Of a DNA stretch of 64,000 bases, positions 52,770 to 60,467 are shown one piece after another; positions within the stretch are counted from its first letter, which is position 1; each line of letters begins with the position of its first letter. A program made the translations under genes and the position numbers. The DNA is taken from contig NZ_LMDM01000047.1 in NCBI RefSeq assembly GCF_001425825.1, forward strand, positions 173,862 through 237,861, written 5' to 3'. The notes under the pieces were generated by a model, which saw nothing but the letters and a program-made list of their open reading frames with translations, was not told where the DNA came from and did not search any database. The DNA comes from Rhizobacter sp. Root1238. Lineage in GTDB: Bacteria > Pseudomonadota > Gammaproteobacteria > Burkholderiales > Burkholderiaceae_C.

Positions 52770-54004
52770 TGATGCGTGAATCCGCACCCCTGGCGGCGTC
52801 GGGCGCCTACCAGCGGCTGGCCGGCTGGCAGTCCGAGTTGATGGCGTTTCGCCGCGACCTGCACGCCCATCCAGAGCTCGGCTTCGAAGAAGTGCGCACC
52901 GCCTCCAAGGTGGTCGAGGCGCTGCGGGTCTGCGGCGTCGACGAGATCCACACCGGCATCGGCAAGACCGGCGTGGTCGGCGTGATCCACGGCAGCCGGG
53001 CGGCCGGCGCCAACGGCTCGAACGGTGCGGCTGTCGCGAAGTCGATCGGCCTGCGCGCCGACATGGACGCGCTGCCGATGCGCGAGGAGAACGACTTCCC
53101 GTGGCGCTCGGCGACGCCGGGCCTGATGCATGGCTGCGGGCACGACGGCCACACCGCGATGCTGGTCGGCGCGGCGCGCTACCTGGCCCAGACCCGCCAG
53201 TTCGCCGGCGACGTCGTGCTGATCTTCCAGCCGGGCGAGGAAGGTTTCGCCGGTGCGAAGGCGATGGTCGACGACGGGCTGTTCGACCGCTTCCCGGTCG
53301 ATTCGGTCTACGCGATGCACAACTGGCCGAGCATGCAGCCGGGTTGCATCGGCCTGAACATGGGCGCGATGATGGCCGCGGCCGACCGCGTCGAGATCAC
53401 CGTCAACGGCCGCGGCGGCCACGGCGCGCACCCGTACATGGCGATCGACCCGGTGCTGGTCGCCGCGCACATCATCACCGCGGCGCAAAGCCTGGTGTCG
53501 CGCAGCGTCAACCCGCTCGACAGCGCGGTCGTCAGCCTGTGCGCGATGCAGGCCGGCGACCTCGGCGCATTCAGCGTGATCCCGCGCCAGGCCAAGCTGA
53601 TGGGCACGGTGCGCACCTTCAAGCGCGAGGTGCAGGACATGATCGAAGAGCGCCTGGGCCGGCTGGCCGAATCGATCGCGCTCGGCTTCGGCGCGACCGC
53701 GAGCCTCGACTACCAGCGCGTCTACCCGGCGACCATCAACACGCCGCGCGAGGCAGCCTTTGCGGCCGATGTCGCCGCCAGCCTGGTCGGCGAGGACAAG
53801 GTGGTGCGCGAACTGGTGCCGAGCATGGGCGCCGAGGACTTCTCGTTCATGCTGCAGGCGCGCCCCGGCGCCTACCTGCGCATCGGCCAGGGCGGCGAGG
53901 GCGGCTGCTTCCTGCACAGCACCCGCTACGACTTCAATGACGAGATCCTGCCGCTCGGCAGCGCCTTGCTCGCGACGCTCGCCGAGCACGCGATGCCGCT
54001 GTAG
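52769..54004 (+). CDS. M20-family amidohydrolase (M20D, hippurate hydrolase-like)
   Basis: A 411-residue zinc amidohydrolase: RRDLHAHPELGFEE, LRADMDALPM, metal site MHGCGHDGHTAML (H121, C123, H125, D126), PGEEGFAGA and HNWPSMQPG, dimerisation domain VNGRGGHGAHP, and GAEDFSFML near the end. Relatives deacylate N-acyl amino acids, hippurate or aminobenzoyl-glutamate in the cytoplasm. Its position inside the importer operon points to hydrolysis of the imported compound. The ATG overlaps the permease stop (TGATG). A run Gly-Ser-Arg-Ala-Ala-Gly-Ala-Asn-Gly is an unusual insertion near 75-85. Confidence 0.92.
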   Translation: MMRESAPLAASGAYQRLAGWQSELMAFRRDLHAHPELGFEEVRTASKVVEALRVCGVDEIHTGIGKTGVVGVIHGSRAAGANGSNGAAVAKSIGLRADMDALPMREENDFPWRSATPGLMHGCGHDGHTAMLVGAARYLAQTRQFAGDVVLIFQPGEEGFAGAKAMVDDGLFDRFPVDSVYAMHNWPSMQPGCIGLNMGAMMAAADRVEITVNGRGGHGAHPYMAIDPVLVAAHIITAAQSLVSRSVNPLDSAVVSLCAMQAGDLGAFSVIPRQAKLMGTVRTFKREVQDMIEERLGRLAESIALGFGATASLDYQRVYPATINTPREAAFAADVAASLVGEDKVVRELVPSMGAEDFSFMLQARPGAYLRIGQGGEGGCFLHSTRYDFNDEILPLGSALLATLAEHAMPL

Positions 54005-54047
54005 CCGCCGACCCGCCCGCCGTTCGTTCATCCCCAAGGAGTCCACG

Positions 54048-55616
54048 ATGATGTTGAAACCCACCCTGCTCGCGGCTGTGCTGTTCCTGTCGTGCGGCAT
54101 GGCCGGTGCCGTGACCTTGCGCATCGCCAACCAGGGCGATGCGCAATCGATGGATCCGCATTCGCTGAACGAGACGCTGCAGCTCACCTTCACCGGCAAC
54201 GTCTATGAGCCGCTGGTCGGTCGCGACAGGAAACTCGGCCTCGCGCCGATCCTCGCGACCGAATGGAAGCAGACTTCGCCGACGGTGTGGCGCTTCGAGT
54301 TGCGCAAGGGGGTGACGTTCCACGACGGCACGCCGTTCAGCGCCGACGACGTGGTGTTCTCGCTGAAGCGCGCGGCCGGCGAAGGCTCCGACATGCAGAG
54401 CTACACCTCGCCGTTCAAGGAAGTGCGCAAGGTCGGCCCGCTGACGATCGAGATCGAGACCCTCGCGCCGTTCCCGATCCTGCCGGACGTGCTGACCAAC
54501 GTCTTCATGATGAGCAGGAAGTGGTGCGAGGAGAACAAGGCGGTGATCCCGGTCGATCGCCGCAAGGGCATCGAGAACACCGCGAGCTTCAAGGCCAACG
54601 GCACCGGCCCGTTCCGATTGAAGGAGCGCCAGCCGTCGGCTCGCACCGTGCTGGTTCGCAACGGCACGTACTGGGGCAAGATCGACGGCAATGTCGGCGA
54701 GGTGATCTTCACGCCGATCGGCAGCGCCCCCACGCGCGTCGCGGCGCTGCTGTCGGGCGAGGTCGACGTGATCGAGCCGGTGCCGCTGCAGGACATCGAG
54801 CGCATCAAGGCGTCGCCGAACCTGAAGGTGTCGCAGGGGCCCGAGCTGCGCACGATCTTCCTCGGCATGGACCAGAAGCGCGACGAGCTGCAGTTCTCGA
54901 GCGTGAAAGGCAAGAATCCGTTCAAGGACAAGCGCGTGCGGCAGGCGTTCTACCAGGCGATCGACATCGAGACGATCAAGAACCGCGTGATGCGCGGCGC
55001 GTCGCTGCCGTCGGCGCTGATGGTGGGGCCGGGCATCCGCGGCTTCACGCCGGAGCAGAACAAGCGGCTGCCCTACGACGTCGATGCGGCCAAGAAACTG
55101 CTGGCCGAAGCCGGCTACCCGGCGGGCTTCGAGGTCGGGCTGAACTGCCCGAACGACCGTTATGTCAACGATGCCGACATCTGCCAGGCGGTGGCCGCCA
55201 ACCTCGCGCGCATCGGCGTGAAGGTCAACCTGCAGACCGAAACCAAGAACACCTACTTTCCGAAGATCCTGCGCCGCGACACCAGTTTCTACCTGCTCGG
55301 CTGGACGCCCAGCACCTACGACGCCCACAACGCACTGACCTCGCTGATGGCCACGCCCACCGACAAGGGCCAGGGTCAGTTCAATCTCGGTTCGTACAGC
55401 AACCCGAAGGTCGACGAGCTGACGCTGAAGATCCAGAGCGAGACCGACCAGGCGAAGCGCAACGCGATGATCAAGGAGGCATTCGAGCTGCATGCCAACG
55501 ACGTCGGCCACATCCCGCTGCACCAGCAGGCGCTCGCGTCGGCGATGAAGAAGAACGTCGACATCGTCCAGTTGCCCGACAACTTCATGCCCTACAAGTG
55601 GGTGACGGTGAAATGA
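54048..55616 (+). CDS. ABC transporter substrate-binding protein, DppA/OppA family
   Basis: A 522-residue periplasmic binding protein (SBP family 5). Signal peptide MMLKPTLLAAVLFLSCGMAGAV with cleavage near AGA-VT; no lipobox. The family signature is TPTVWRFELRKGVTFHDGTPFSADDVVFSL-like (residues about 75-105). It binds peptides or related molecules and delivers them to the two permeases. GGAG lies seven bases before the ATG, and the downstream permease overlaps its stop (ATGA). Confidence 0.95.
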   Translation: MMLKPTLLAAVLFLSCGMAGAVTLRIANQGDAQSMDPHSLNETLQLTFTGNVYEPLVGRDRKLGLAPILATEWKQTSPTVWRFELRKGVTFHDGTPFSADDVVFSLKRAAGEGSDMQSYTSPFKEVRKVGPLTIEIETLAPFPILPDVLTNVFMMSRKWCEENKAVIPVDRRKGIENTASFKANGTGPFRLKERQPSARTVLVRNGTYWGKIDGNVGEVIFTPIGSAPTRVAALLSGEVDVIEPVPLQDIERIKASPNLKVSQGPELRTIFLGMDQKRDELQFSSVKGKNPFKDKRVRQAFYQAIDIETIKNRVMRGASLPSALMVGPGIRGFTPEQNKRLPYDVDAAKKLLAEAGYPAGFEVGLNCPNDRYVNDADICQAVAANLARIGVKVNLQTETKNTYFPKILRRDTSFYLLGWTPSTYDAHNALTSLMATPTDKGQGQFNLGSYSNPKVDELTLKIQSETDQAKRNAMIKEAFELHANDVGHIPLHQQALASAMKKNVDIVQLPDNFMPYKWVTVK

Positions 55617-56536
55617 CGGCCGGGCTGCGGCGGACCTTGCGACAATTCTTCGACGGCGATCTCTGGTACAGCTTCCGCCGATCGCCGACCGCGATGGTGG
55701 CGGCGGTCGTCGCTTTCGCCTGCATCTTCTGCGCGCTGTTCGCCGAACTGGTCGCGCCGCACAACCCGATGGACCTCGCGACGCTGGAGCTCGCCGATTC
55801 GCGGCTGCCTCCGGCGTGGCTGCCCGAGGGCAGCTCGAAGTACCTGCTCGGCACCGACGACCAGGGCCGCGACATCCTGTCGGCGTTGATCTACGGCTCG
55901 CGCATCTCGCTGCTGGTGGGTGTCGCGTCGGTGCTGGTGTCGCTCGCGGTCGGCGTGTCGCTCGGGCTGCTGGCCGGCTTCGTCGGCGGCAAGACCGACG
56001 CCTTCATCATGCGGCTGTGCGACGTGATGCTGTCGTTTCCGTCGATCCTGGTCGCCCTGCTGATCGACGGCGTCGGACGGGCGGTGTTCCCGAATGCGCA
56101 CGAAGGCCTGGCGTTCGCGGTGCTGATCGTCGCGATCTCGCTGACCGGCTGGGTGCAGTACGCGCGCACGGTGCGCGGCTCGACGCTGGTCGAGCGCAAC
56201 AAGGAGTACGTGCAGGCCGCCCGCGTGATCGGCGTGCCGACGCTGCGCATCATGCGCCGCCACGTGCTGCCCAACGTCACCGGGCCGGTGATGGTGCTGG
56301 CGACGATCCAGGTCGCGTCGGCGATCCTGATCGAAGCCACCTTGTCGTTCCTCGGCGTCGGCGTGCCGCCGACGTCGCCGTCGCTCGGCACGCTGATCCG
56401 CGTCGGCAACGACCTGCTGTTCTCCGGCGAATGGTGGATCACGCTCTACCCCGGCGCGATGCTGGTGATGATCGCGCTCAGCGTGAACCTGCTCGGCGAT
56501 TGGCTGCGCGACGCCCTCAACCCCAAGCTCCGCTGA
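55613..56536 (+). CDS. ABC transporter permease, DppC/OppC type
   Basis: A 307-residue permease with N-terminal OppC_N segment (SFRRSPTAMVAAVVAFACIFCALFAELVAPHNP in composition), the family phrase LLGTDDQGRDILSALIYGSRISLLVGV, and the EAA loop KEYVQAARVIGVPTLRIMRRHVLPN. It pairs with the DppB-type permease. Start ATG overlaps the binding protein stop. The DppD-type ATPase starts one base after its stop. Confidence 0.95.
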   Translation: MTAGLRRTLRQFFDGDLWYSFRRSPTAMVAAVVAFACIFCALFAELVAPHNPMDLATLELADSRLPPAWLPEGSSKYLLGTDDQGRDILSALIYGSRISLLVGVASVLVSLAVGVSLGLLAGFVGGKTDAFIMRLCDVMLSFPSILVALLIDGVGRAVFPNAHEGLAFAVLIVAISLTGWVQYARTVRGSTLVERNKEYVQAARVIGVPTLRIMRRHVLPNVTGPVMVLATIQVASAILIEATLSFLGVGVPPTSPSLGTLIRVGNDLLFSGEWWITLYPGAMLVMIALSVNLLGDWLRDALNPKLR

Positions 56537-56537
56537 C

Positions 56538-57530
56538 ATGCCGGCCCTGCTCGAAGTGAAGAACCTGCGCGTCGAGTTCCCGACGCGGCGCGGCACGCTG
56601 GTCGCGCTCGACGACGTGTCGTTCGACATCGCGCCCGGCGAGATCCTCGGCGTGGTCGGCGAATCGGGAGCCGGCAAGTCGCTGACGGGCGCGGCGATCA
56701 TCGGCCTGCTCGATCCGCCCGGCCGCGTCGCCGCCGGCGAGATCCGCTTTCAGGGCCAGCGCATCGACAACCTGCCGTACGAACAGATGCGCCGCATGCG
56801 CGGCAAGCACATCGGCGCGATCTTCCAGGACCCGCTGACCTCGCTGAACCCGTTGTTCACCGTCGGCCGCCAGCTCGTCGAGACGATCCAGACCCACCTG
56901 CCGCTCGATGCGGCCGAAGCGCGCCGGCGTGCGATCGACCTGCTGAAGGAGACCGGCATCCCGGCCGCCGAGTCGCGCATCGACCAGTACCCGCACCAGT
57001 TTTCCGGCGGCATGCGCCAGCGGGTCGTGATCGCGCTCGCGCTGGCCGGCAACCCGCAGCTGATCGTCGCCGACGAGCCGACGACCGCGCTGGACGTGTC
57101 GATCCAGGCGCAGATCATTTCGCTGCTGAAGCGGCTGTGCAAGGAGCACGGCGCGGCGGTGATGCTGGTCACGCACGACATGGGCGTGATCGCCGAAACC
57201 TGCGACCGCGTCGCGGTGATGTACGCCGGCAGGGTCGCCGAGATCGGTCCGGTGAACGACGTGATCCATGCACCGGCGCACCCCTACACCGCCGGGCTGA
57301 TGGGCTCGATCCCCGCGATGGACCTCGACCGCGAGCGCCTGCTGCAGATCGACGGCGCGATGCCGCGGCTGAACGCGATCCCGCGCGGCTGCGCCTTCAA
57401 CCCGCGCTGCCCGAAGGTGTTCGAACGCTGCCGCGAGCAGCGGCCGGACCTGCTGGCGGCCGGTGCGACACGCGCCGCCTGCTGGTTGCACGACACGGCC
57501 GCTGCGGCCGCCGCGGGAGCCGCGCGATGA
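56538..57530 (+). CDS. ABC transporter ATPase, DppD type
   Basis: A 330-residue ATPase: Walker [10 protein letters not shown] loop [11 protein letters not shown], signature [10 protein letters not shown], Walker [13 protein letters not shown], switch His in LVTHDMG. The C-terminal oligopeptide domain has the cysteine pattern [21 protein letters not shown], thought to bind an iron-sulphur cluster in relatives. It forms a heterodimer with the next gene, whose start overlaps its stop (ATGA). Confidence 0.95.
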   Translation: MPALLEVKNLRVEFPTRRGTLVALDDVSFDIAPGEILGVVGESGAGKSLTGAAIIGLLDPPGRVAAGEIRFQGQRIDNLPYEQMRRMRGKHIGAIFQDPLTSLNPLFTVGRQLVETIQTHLPLDAAEARRRAIDLLKETGIPAAESRIDQYPHQFSGGMRQRVVIALALAGNPQLIVADEPTTALDVSIQAQIISLLKRLCKEHGAAVMLVTHDMGVIAETCDRVAVMYAGRVAEIGPVNDVIHAPAHPYTAGLMGSIPAMDLDRERLLQIDGAMPRLNAIPRGCAFNPRCPKVFERCREQRPDLLAAGATRAACWLHDTAAAAAAGAAR

Positions 57531-58519
57531 ACGTGCTGGTGGAAGTGCGCGACCTGGTGAAGACCTTCGACGTCTCGGCCCCGTGGCTGAACCGCGTGAT
57601 CGAGCGCAAGCCCCGGCAGCGGGTGCACGCGGTCGACGGCATCAGCTTCTCGATCGAACGCGGCACCACGCTCGCGCTCGTCGGCGAATCGGGCTGCGGC
57701 AAGAGCACCGTGGCGCGGCTGTTGGTCGGCCTGCAGGCGCCGACGGCCGGCGAGGTGCATTTCGGTCACAAGAACATCGCGTTGACGCTGGCCAGCCAGG
57801 ACGCCGCGGCGTTGCGCCGGCGCATGCAGATGATCTTCCAGGATCCGTTCGCGAGCCTGAACCCGCGCTGGAAGGTGCACCAGATCGTCGGCGAACCGCT
57901 GACCGAGCACGGCCTGATCACCGACCGGGCGCAGCTGAAGGCCAAGGTCGGCGAACTGCTGCAGTCGGTGGGTCTCGCGAGTGCCGACATGGAGAAATTC
58001 CCGCACCAGTTCTCCGGCGGGCAGCGGCAACGCATCTCGATCGCGCGGGCGCTGGCCACCGAGCCGGAGTTCCTGGTCTGCGACGAGCCGACCTCGGCGC
58101 TCGACGTGTCGGTGCAGGCGCAGGTGCTCAACATCATGAAGGACCTGCAGCGCAGCCGCGGGCTCACCTACCTGTTCATCTCGCACAACCTGGCGGTCGT
58201 GCGGCATGTCAGCGACCAGGTCGGCGTGATGTACCTCGGCCGGGTGGTCGAGCTGGCGCCGAAGGCCGAGATCTTCGCGCGACCGCGCCACCCGTACACG
58301 CGGATGCTGCTGGATGCGATTCCGGACATCGCGATGAGCGGGCGCGCGCGCACGCCGGTGCAGGGCGAGGTGCCGAACCCGCTGAGCCCGCCGAGCGGCT
58401 GCTCGTTCCACCCGCGCTGCCCGTACGCGAACGAGCGCTGCCGGGCGGAGCGGCCGGCGCTGTTGGCGATCAACGGCATCCAAGTCGCCTGCCACGCCGT
58501 GGCGGAGGGAAGAATCTAG
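57527..58519 (+). CDS. ABC transporter ATPase, DppF type
   Basis: A 330-residue partner ATPase: Walker [10 protein letters not shown] loop [12 protein letters not shown], signature [10 protein letters not shown], Walker [13 protein letters not shown], His in FISHNLAV, and a C-terminal [19 protein letters not shown]. It ends the importer operon. Its stop codon TAG overlaps that of lysA in CTAG (58516-58519), so the transcripts converge with no room for a terminator. Confidence 0.95.
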   Translation: MNVLVEVRDLVKTFDVSAPWLNRVIERKPRQRVHAVDGISFSIERGTTLALVGESGCGKSTVARLLVGLQAPTAGEVHFGHKNIALTLASQDAAALRRRMQMIFQDPFASLNPRWKVHQIVGEPLTEHGLITDRAQLKAKVGELLQSVGLASADMEKFPHQFSGGQRQRISIARALATEPEFLVCDEPTSALDVSVQAQVLNIMKDLQRSRGLTYLFISHNLAVVRHVSDQVGVMYLGRVVELAPKAEIFARPRHPYTRMLLDAIPDIAMSGRARTPVQGEVPNPLSPPSGCSFHPRCPYANERCRAERPALLAINGIQVACHAVAEGRI

Positions 58520-59790
58520 ACGGCCGGCAGCAGGTGCTCGCCCGCGAACAAGGCGGCGGGATCCTCGCGGTCGCGGATCAGCCAGGCCTGCGCGCCCGAC
58601 ACCAGCACCTCGGCGGCGCGCGGCCGCGTGTTGTAGTTGCTGGCCATGCTCATGCCGTAGGCACCGGCGGACAGCACCGCGACCCGGTCGCCGGGCTGCA
58701 CGGCCAGCGGGCGATCGCGCCCGAGCCAGTCGCCCGATTCGCAGACCGGGCCGACCACGTCCCAGGTCAGTGGTGGCGTGGTCCGCGTGCGGCACGGCAC
58801 GATGGCCATCCAGGCCTCGTACATCGCCGGGCGGGCGAGGTCGTTCATCGCGGCATCGACGATGCAGAAGTTCTTCTCGTCGCCCGGCTTCAGGTACAGC
58901 ACCTCGCCGAGCAGCACGCCGGCATTGCCGACCAGCGAGCGGCCCGGCTCGAACAGCACCTTGCGGTGGCCGTGGCCGCGGGAATCGATGCGCGCCAGCA
59001 GTTGCGCGACCAGCACGCCGGCCTCGGGCGGGGTCTCGTCGGTGTAGGTGATGCCCAGGCCGCCGCCGACATCGATGTGCTGCAGCCGGATGCCCTGCGC
59101 CTCGACCGCCTCGACCAGGTCGAGCAGCCGGTCGAGCGCATCGAGGTAGGGCGTGGCTTCGGTGATCTGCGAGCCGATGTGGCAGTCGATGCCGACGACC
59201 TCGAGCCCGGGCAGCGCGGCGGCGCGCTGGTAGGTCGCCACCGCGCGCTCGTGCGCGATGCCGAACTTGTTGCCCTTCAGTCCGGTGGAGATGTAGGGGT
59301 GGGTGCCGGCGTCGACATCGGGGTTCACGCGAAGGCTGATGCGGGCCGTGTGGCCGCTCGCGACCGCCACCTGCGACAGCAGTTCCAGCTCGGGTTCGCT
59401 CTCGACGTTGAAGCACATCACGCCGGCTTCGAGCGCCTCGCGCATCTCGGCGCGGGTCTTGCCGACGCCCGAGAACACGATGCGCGATGCCGGCGCGCCG
59501 GCCGCCAGCACGCGCTTCAGCTCGCCGCCGGAGACGATGTCGAAGCCGCAGCCGGCCTGCGCGAAGGTCTGCAGAACGGCCAGGTTCGAATTGGCCTTCA
59601 TCGCATAGCAGATCAGGTGGTCGCGGCCGGCGAGCGCGCGCTGGTAGCTGTCGAGCGCGGCCAGCATCGCGCTGCGCGAGTACACGTACAGCGGCGTGCC
59701 GAAACGGTCCGCCAGGTCGTTCAGCGCGCAGTCTTCGATGGCGAGGTCATCGCCACGGTAGGCGATGTGGGGCGAGCCGGGCAGGGTCAT
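58516..59790 (-). CDS. lysA: Diaminopimelate decarboxylase
   Basis: LysA decarboxylates meso-diaminopimelate to lysine with PLP, the last step of lysine synthesis. The 424-residue protein has the PLP lysine K65 in [29 protein letters not shown] near residue 200, EPGRSLV and the [12 protein letters not shown] end motif. lptM lies directly upstream (overlap of stop and start, ATGA), the same order as in many proteobacteria. Start ATG 59790. Confidence 0.97.
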   Translation of the reverse strand: MTLPGSPHIAYRGDDLAIEDCALNDLADRFGTPLYVYSRSAMLAALDSYQRALAGRDHLICYAMKANSNLAVLQTFAQAGCGFDIVSGGELKRVLAAGAPASRIVFSGVGKTRAEMREALEAGVMCFNVESEPELELLSQVAVASGHTARISLRVNPDVDAGTHPYISTGLKGNKFGIAHERAVATYQRAAALPGLEVVGIDCHIGSQITEATPYLDALDRLLDLVEAVEAQGIRLQHIDVGGGLGITYTDETPPEAGVLVAQLLARIDSRGHGHRKVLFEPGRSLVGNAGVLLGEVLYLKPGDEKNFCIVDAAMNDLARPAMYEAWMAIVPCRTRTTPPLTWDVVGPVCESGDWLGRDRPLAVQPGDRVAVLSAGAYGMSMASNYNTRPRAAEVLVSGAQAWLIRDREDPAALFAGEHLLPAV

Positions 59791-59972
59791 GGCGAGGGAG
59801 CGGAAGCGGAGGGCGGGGCGGAGGCAGCTGCGGCCGGGACCGATGCCGCGGGAGCGGGAAGTTTGAGCGGGCCCTTCTGGCCACAGGCCGCCAGCGAGAG
59901 CGCCGCGGCCAAAGACACCAATGCGCCCAGTGTGGACGGGCGTCTCGCTACACTGCGCTGCTGCTGAAACAT
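59787..59972 (-). CDS. lptM: Small lipoprotein LptM (YifL)
   Basis: A 61-residue lipoprotein with a basic N-terminus, a short hydrophobic run and lipobox SLAAC followed by GQKGPLKLP, the core of LptM, which assists oxidation and assembly of the LPS translocon LptDE. The tail is Ala/Pro/Ser-rich. The ATG at 59972 is a good choice, since GALVSLAAALSLAAC makes the signal. It is divergent from cyaY by 19 nt. Confidence 0.88.
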   Translation of the reverse strand: MFQQQRSVARRPSTLGALVSLAAALSLAACGQKGPLKLPAPAASVPAAAASAPPSASAPSP

Positions 59973-59979
59973 GCGAACA

Positions 59980-59985
59980 ATTCTA
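59980..59985 (-). promoter_or_regulatory. TAGAAT before lptM
   Basis: TAGAAT on the minus strand ends seven bases before the lptM ATG. If it is a -10, the transcript would begin about one base before the start codon. The -35 is weak. Confidence 0.3.
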
Positions 59986-59991
59986 CCGGCC

Positions 59992-60354
59992 ATGACTGTC
60001 GAGATCGTCCCCACGCCCCTGAGCGATGCCCAGTTCCACGCGCTGACCGGCGCCATCCTGTCGAGCATCGAGGCCAGCGTCGACGCCTGGCTGCAGGACG
60101 ACCTGATCGACATCGATGCCGAACGCACCGGCGGCTTGCTGCAGCTGAGCTTTCCGAACGGCAGCAAGCTGGTGATCAACACCCAGCCGCCGCTGCACGA
60201 GCTGTGGCTCGCGGCCCGCTCGGGTGGGTACCACTACAAGCATGTGAACGGGCGCTGGCTCGACACGCGCGAAGGACGGGAGTTCTTCGCCGACCTGTCC
60301 ACCTGTGCCAGCGAGCAGGGCGGGCAACCGCTCGTGTTCCCGCGGCCCGCTTGA
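59992..60354 (+). CDS. cyaY: Frataxin-like iron donor CyaY
   Basis: CyaY binds iron and regulates iron-sulphur cluster assembly with IscS. The 120-residue protein has the acidic helix LSSIEASVDAWLQDDLIDIDAERTGGLLQLSF (composition), then NGSKLVINTQPPLHELWLAARSGGYHYKH and DTREGREFF, all conserved. A start at an ATG seven codons earlier (59971) is possible. No strong Shine-Dalgarno is seen before either. Confidence 0.95.
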   Translation: MTVEIVPTPLSDAQFHALTGAILSSIEASVDAWLQDDLIDIDAERTGGLLQLSFPNGSKLVINTQPPLHELWLAARSGGYHYKHVNGRWLDTREGREFFADLSTCASEQGGQPLVFPRPA

Positions 60355-60387
60355 CGCGCGGCGGGCCGAGCGCCGGGCCGCCCCAAG

Positions 60388-60409
60388 CCTGTCCTGAGCC
60401 TGTCGAAGG
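60388..60409. repeat. Dispersed CCTGAGCCTGTCGAAGG repeat
   Basis: CCTGTCCTGAGCCTGTCGAAGG contains the short intergenic repeat found in very many Gram-negative genomes (complement CCTTCGACAGGCTCAGG). Here it lies between convergent cyaY and mrcA. Its role is unknown. Confidence 0.6.
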
Positions 60410-60433
60410 GCCGGCCCGCATCCCCTCGGGGGA

Positions 60434-60457
60434 TCGGTCGACGTACCCGTCGACCGA
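60434..60457. other. Perfect 10-bp hairpin between cyaY and mrcA
   Basis: TCGGTCGACG (60434-60443), TACC loop, CGTCGACCGA (60448-60457). No U run follows on either side; it may be a two-way hairpin at the ends of both transcripts. Confidence 0.45.
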
Positions 60458-60467
60458 GGGGTCGTCA

